Both the position numbers and the translations under genes were made by a program. Of a stretch of DNA of 64,000 nt, positions 60,713 to 64,000 are shown piece by piece; the first letter of the stretch is position 1; the number at the start of each line of letters is the position of its first letter. The stretch is from Pedobacter deserti. GTDB lineage: Bacteria > Bacteroidota > Bacteroidia > Sphingobacteriales > Sphingobacteriaceae. The notes under the pieces were generated by a model that saw only the letters and a list, made by a program, of their open reading frames with translations, was not told the origin of the DNA and made no database searches. The DNA lies in NCBI RefSeq assembly GCF_024436415.1, contig NZ_JAFMZQ010000001.1, positions 124,001 to 188,000 on the forward strand, in the 5' to 3' direction.

Positions 60713-63097
60713 TTACTCTTTCGTCGCGTGCTGGTCGACAGCAGACTGGAATGCGGACTTCTCCTGCTCCCTGATATTGTCGGCATACTTAGCCAGATAA
60801 GCTTTAGCCGCCGGCACATAGTTGGCCCAATCCTGCTGATTATAAGTATGAATGGTCTTTGCCCGGAGAAACATCTCCTCCGCCGGAGCGCCGTATGGCT
60901 TTATAGCTGCCTCTATGGCATTCCAGTCCGGCTTTGCATCCGGCGTAGGCACTTTCGCCTGAATCAGATCGGCAAAAACGATATTCATAGCCTTTACGTA
61001 GGCATTTCGATCGTTTTTGGCTCTGTTGAGCAATACGGCAAAGCCCTTGTCTGTAACACGCTTCGTCATGCCCTCCATGAATGCGATGTCTTCCTCGGAA
61101 TAAGGCTCCTTTATCGTGGACAGATACTCATTGCCAAACCTGGCCGCTCCTGCCTTGTCGCCCACCTGACCGGCCACCATAACAAGCCTTTTCAAGAACT
61201 TTGGTTCGCGGTTGCCCTCCATATATTTTTGAAGTTCTGCGACATAAAGGGCTCCGGGCTCTGTCAGGTCTGCGTCTTCAGCAGAAACATCTCCGGTCTG
61301 TTGCAGCCAGGAGGCTGCGTTAAGGTCAGGGTTTAACTTGCTGTGTATGTTTCTCAATTCAGCAAAAGGAATCTTAACCACAGCGCGGTCATACGTCATC
61401 AATCCGTTTTGCTCGGATTCCACATCAAAAGGCTGGGTGTAAATGGATCCACTCATACCTTCTTCCTCAAAAAGTTTAAGGTGCTGATTCATGATCGTGT
61501 ACTTGGCTTTCAATCCCGCAGGCTTTTCGTTGATGTAGCCCCATTGTGATCCTGGGTTCCACTGGTGGTCCGGAATAAAAACGCCTATTCCGCCAAACTC
61601 ACCCACCACCTGTGCTTTGCCTGGCTGCTTCAAAGAATTCATGGGATCGGGATAAGCGTGCACGTCGGTCATATCAGCCGCAACATAAGGGTTTTCCCTC
61701 GGCGCCCGCAGTTGTTCATTCACATACAGCAGTTCTCCTGAATGTCCGTTTACAATCCGTGAAGGATCTGTTGCCTTCATCCATTTGGTTAGGCGTTCCT
61801 GATCGTACTGGCCCCAGGCTTCGTTGAACAAGACCCAGGTAGTGATGCTCGGATAATTGTGCAACTGTGTCATCGTTTCTTTGGCACCTCGCTCGAACGC
61901 TTCCTTTGCCCCTTCTGGCAGCCCCTGATTGGGATTTACCATATCCTGCCATACCAGCATACCGATTTTGTCGGCATGGTAATACCAGCGTGCGGGCTCT
62001 ACCTTTATGTGCTTCCTGATGGTATTAAAGCCCATGGCTTTGATGGCCCTGATATCAAAAGCAAGGGCCTCGTCGGTCGGCGCCGTATACAGTCCTTCGG
62101 GCCAGAAGCCCTGATCGAGCGTACCCAGGTTGAAGTAGGGTTTATTGTTCAGCATAATACGGTCTACACCTTTAGCGTCTTTGGCTACTGATATTTTTCG
62201 CATACCGAAGTAAGAAGAGACCTTGTCGCCCCCCAACTGTACGGTCAGATCGTACAGGTTTGGCGTGAGTGGTGACCATAGCCGGGCATTTTTAATGCTT
62301 ACAGGTATTACGGTATTGGCTTTTCCTTTAATCGTTTTCCCGTCGACACTCAGCGTGACCGGCGCGTTGCTGGCAGATTTAACAGTGACGTTGACTACAC
62401 TCTTATCGATGTCGGGTGTGATATACAGGCTTTCGATATGGGTGGCAGGTACAACTTCCATCCACACCGTTTGCCAGATGCCAGACGTAGGGGTATAATA
62501 AATGTTCTCCGGCTTCAGCACCTGCTTTCCGTGAGGGCCAACACCCTCCCCGCTCGGATCGAATACTTTTACCACGATCTCATTCTGACCCTCTTTGAGG
62601 GCAGCGGTGATATCGAAGGAGAATTCGGTATAACCACCTTCATGGCGGCCTACCTGCGTGCCGTTTATGAATACGGTAGCCTCATAGTCCACTGCGCCGA
62701 AGTTCAGCTTTACTTTGTCTCCAGCCTTTAAAGTCGGCTTTGCAAAATTCCGCTTGTACCAAAGGTTCTGTGAGGGCAGCAAGGCCTTCTTTACTCCGGA
62801 CAAAGCTGACTCTATGGGGTAAGGTACTAATATCTGACCCTCCCAGGCAGATGGCTGAGCCGCGCCCTTAGCCGTAATGGCGTAATTCCATAAGCCGTTC
62901 AGGTTTGTCCAACCTGTGCGCACGAGCTGCGGACGAGGATATTCTTTTAATGCGTTGGCGGGCGATACATCTTTAGCCCAGCGGCTTTGAATGGTTACAG
63001 GCTGCATCTTCCAGTCGCCCTGCTGACCAGAGGCCGCCATTGCTAGCAGGCAAGCCGGGATGCATGCGAGCAGTTGTTTTAGGTTCAATTTAATCAT
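60713..63097 (-). CDS. glycoside hydrolase family 2 enzyme (beta-galactosidase/glucuronidase type)
   Basis: Exported glycosidase of 794 residues; ATG 63097 gives the signal peptide MIKLNLKQLLACIPACLLAMAASGQ. The order is sugar-binding jelly roll (about 50-200: VPYPIESALSGV), Ig-like domain, TIM barrel with the acid/base glutamate in TWVLFNEAWGQYD and the nucleophile glutamate in VVGEFGGIG, and an extra C-terminal helical region of about 170 residues. Active-site residues are intact. Substrate unknown. Upstream lies a long 545-bp gap with a candidate structured RNA, which might control it. Confidence 0.93.
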   Translation of the reverse strand: MIKLNLKQLLACIPACLLAMAASGQQGDWKMQPVTIQSRWAKDVSPANALKEYPRPQLVRTGWTNLNGLWNYAITAKGAAQPSAWEGQILVPYPIESALSGVKKALLPSQNLWYKRNFAKPTLKAGDKVKLNFGAVDYEATVFINGTQVGRHEGGYTEFSFDITAALKEGQNEIVVKVFDPSGEGVGPHGKQVLKPENIYYTPTSGIWQTVWMEVVPATHIESLYITPDIDKSVVNVTVKSASNAPVTLSVDGKTIKGKANTVIPVSIKNARLWSPLTPNLYDLTVQLGGDKVSSYFGMRKISVAKDAKGVDRIMLNNKPYFNLGTLDQGFWPEGLYTAPTDEALAFDIRAIKAMGFNTIRKHIKVEPARWYYHADKIGMLVWQDMVNPNQGLPEGAKEAFERGAKETMTQLHNYPSITTWVLFNEAWGQYDQERLTKWMKATDPSRIVNGHSGELLYVNEQLRAPRENPYVAADMTDVHAYPDPMNSLKQPGKAQVVGEFGGIGVFIPDHQWNPGSQWGYINEKPAGLKAKYTIMNQHLKLFEEEGMSGSIYTQPFDVESEQNGLMTYDRAVVKIPFAELRNIHSKLNPDLNAASWLQQTGDVSAEDADLTEPGALYVAELQKYMEGNREPKFLKRLVMVAGQVGDKAGAARFGNEYLSTIKEPYSEEDIAFMEGMTKRVTDKGFAVLLNRAKNDRNAYVKAMNIVFADLIQAKVPTPDAKPDWNAIEAAIKPYGAPAEEMFLRAKTIHTYNQQDWANYVPAAKAYLAKYADNIREQEKSAFQSAVDQHATKE

Positions 63098-63248
63098 GGT
63101 ATATTTTAGTTGAGGCAAAAATCGGCATATGCAAGCTGGTGAACTATAGGAGAGGTTTTTTGTGTTAAAAAAGGCGGATGTACACCAAAAGGCAAACTAA
63201 AATTTCCTTACAGCGGGGTGTGGTAGGCCTGGTCAGAATTTAATTCTG

Positions 63249-63428
63249 AAAAAGAAAAGGTCTCCCCATCCGGGCAAGACCTTTTCTCTACTTAATCATC
63301 CAATGAAAAAGCGGGCTCCTAACCCTTTATATAACCAAATGTGACCGCCGAAGGCGGCCGATGAGTGGTTCCTCCCGGAACCAAGGGATTAACCATAAAC
63401 GGCAACGCACCGATACGTCGTTTATGGA
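63249..63428 (-). ncRNA. candidate structured RNA or leader upstream of the GH2 gene
   Basis: On the minus strand, starting at the 5' arm of a hairpin right where transcription from a GATATTTG -7 element (63432-63439) would begin, the sequence folds into: a 9-bp stem CCATAAACG/CGTTTATGG (63427-63419 with 63401-63393), a helix of eight pairs TTAAT(C)CCTT-type (63391-63383 with 63327-63320) enclosing hairpins GGTTCC-GGGA-GGAACC (63382-63367) and CCGCC-TTC-GGCGG (63357-63345), and a terminator (63287-63253). No long ORF is present. It could be a free RNA of about 180 nt or an attenuator for the GH2 gene 150 bp further on. No known RNA class was recognised. Confidence 0.5.
63253..63287 (-). terminator. 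strong hairpin terminator of the candidate RNA
   Basis: AGAAAAGGTCT and AGACCTTTTCT form a perfect 11-bp stem around a 13-base loop; on the minus strand it is followed by TTTTC, giving a T-rich tail. On the plus strand no gene would need it. Confidence 0.75.
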
Positions 63429-63561
63429 ATGCAAATATCATGATGAATAATGACCTGGCACATAGCACGCGATTTTTCAGTAATTTTTGTGCGAAACAGC
63501 CCAGAAGTCAAAAATTATATTTGGCCATATACGCCACTTGCAATACTTCCTCAAAATAATG

Positions 63562-63593
63562 TTTGCATGTGTTTATTTTAATTTCTAAGTTTG
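63562..63593 (+). promoter_or_regulatory. promoter of the Lrp/AsnC gene
   Basis: TTTG (63562-63565), 20 bases and TAAGTTTG (63586-63593) match the consensus perfectly, 48 bases before the ATG at 63642. Confidence 0.75.
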
Positions 63594-63641
63594 CCGGTGA
63601 CTAACCCTGAAAACGATTGAAATTTTTTCATTGATTTTAGG

Positions 63642-64000
63642 ATGATTTCTGAATTACTGGACCACACGGATCTTCGGATTCTGAATTTGATGCAGGATGA
63701 TTGCCGGCTTAGCCCTAAACAGTTGGCCAATCATCTCAAGATTTCTTATAATACCGTGCTTGACCGGCTTAAAAAGCTGACCGATCAGGGCTGTATACTC
63801 GGGTATACCACGCTTCTTAACAAGGAGATCGTGTCGGAATACCTGCATTTTATGATTCTCGTGAAGCTGCGCGAGCATACCGCTCAGGCGCTTCTGGATT
63901 TTAAAATGGCTGTGGATGAAATCGAGGACGTTAAGGAATGTTATCACCTTACGGGTCGTTTTGACTTTCACCTGAAGGTTTCGGTGCGCGACATGGCTGC
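63642..64000 (+). CDS. Lrp/AsnC-family transcriptional regulator (partial, C-terminus outside the window)
   Basis: The visible 119 codons begin MISELLDHTDLRILNLMQDD and include the helix-turn-helix (LSPKQLANHLKISYNTVLDRLKKL, then GYTTLLNK) and the beginning of the RAM ligand-binding domain (FMILVKLREHT, VKECYHLTGRFDFHLKVSV). The frame is open to the right edge. Lrp-type proteins sense amino acids or related metabolites. It is divergent from the GH2 gene and its candidate leader RNA. Confidence 0.92.
   Translation, partial: MISELLDHTDLRILNLMQDDCRLSPKQLANHLKISYNTVLDRLKKLTDQGCILGYTTLLNKEIVSEYLHFMILVKLREHTAQALLDFKMAVDEIEDVKECYHLTGRFDFHLKVSVRDMA

Noticed and set aside
63253..63287. Terminator for a plus-strand gene
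   Set aside because: No plus-strand gene lies upstream, and the T-rich tail is on the minus strand.

Overview
The window is chromosomal DNA from a Bacteroidota organism, most likely of the family Sphingobacteriaceae (Pedobacter/Mucilaginibacter-like). The evidence is an ECF sigma/FecR/SusC/SusD locus, a SusC with an STN domain, Bacteroidetes-type TTTG-N19/20-TAnnTTTG promoters in front of tRNAs and many genes, almost no Shine-Dalgarno sequences, exported TlpA-like thioredoxins, an OstA-like LPS-transport protein, and single-copy housekeeping genes (tilS, rdgB, surA-like, cysS, mutL, recO, fabV). No insertion sequence, prophage or CRISPR array was seen.

Layout. 1-6.6 kb: tilS (cut by the left edge), OstA-like protein, rdgB with an upstream HolD-like gene, a SurA-like chaperone and a MoxR ATPase. 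6.6-14.5 kb, minus strand: a glycerophosphodiesterase-fold protein that has lost its catalytic residues, a double NTF2 protein, cysS, a membrane-anchored endonuclease/phosphatase, two rhomboid proteases and mutL. 14.7-19.4 kb: a GH3-derived serine hydrolase, then an S24-type repressor divergent from a two-gene unit (unknown protein and NTase-HEPN-like protein) with palindromic operators between. 19.4-22.3 kb: a 2OG oxygenase, exported MsrA and a PQQ-type sugar dehydrogenase. 22.4-30.7 kb: ECF sigma factor, FecR anti-sigma, SusC, SusD and TlpA thioredoxin, one regulated outer-membrane uptake locus. 30.8-42.9 kb: a nitroreductase, a macroglobulin/plug protein, PspC-PadR, a DAC-like protein, a TonB receptor divergent from a DtxR-type regulator with an operator between them, DUF2130 and recO. 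43-46.4 kb: three tRNA-Val genes and some AT-rich accessory genes. 46.4-52.5 kb: an unusual 11-bp-phased repeat array in front of fabV, an NTase/metallophosphoesterase pair and two beta-propeller proteins. 52.7-59.4 kb: a complete TMEM220-eboABCDEF operon. 59.4-64 kb: a DUF481 outer-membrane protein, a GH2 glycosidase, a candidate structured RNA and an Lrp/AsnC regulator (cut by the right edge).

How parts work together. The sigma/anti-sigma pair should respond to substrate binding at the SusC/SusD complex. The DtxR-family protein should repress the adjacent TonB receptor through a palindrome lying in the receptor promoter. The ebo operon encodes a conserved, still unsolved route linked in other bacteria to moving a precursor to the periplasm; here it is intact with an extra small membrane protein in front. 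The most unusual items are the 11-bp repeat array, the structured RNA candidate upstream of the GH2 gene, the catalytically dead GDPD-like protein, the S24/NTase-HEPN module and a HolD-like protein beside rdgB. All functional statements are from reading the sequence; no database search was run.
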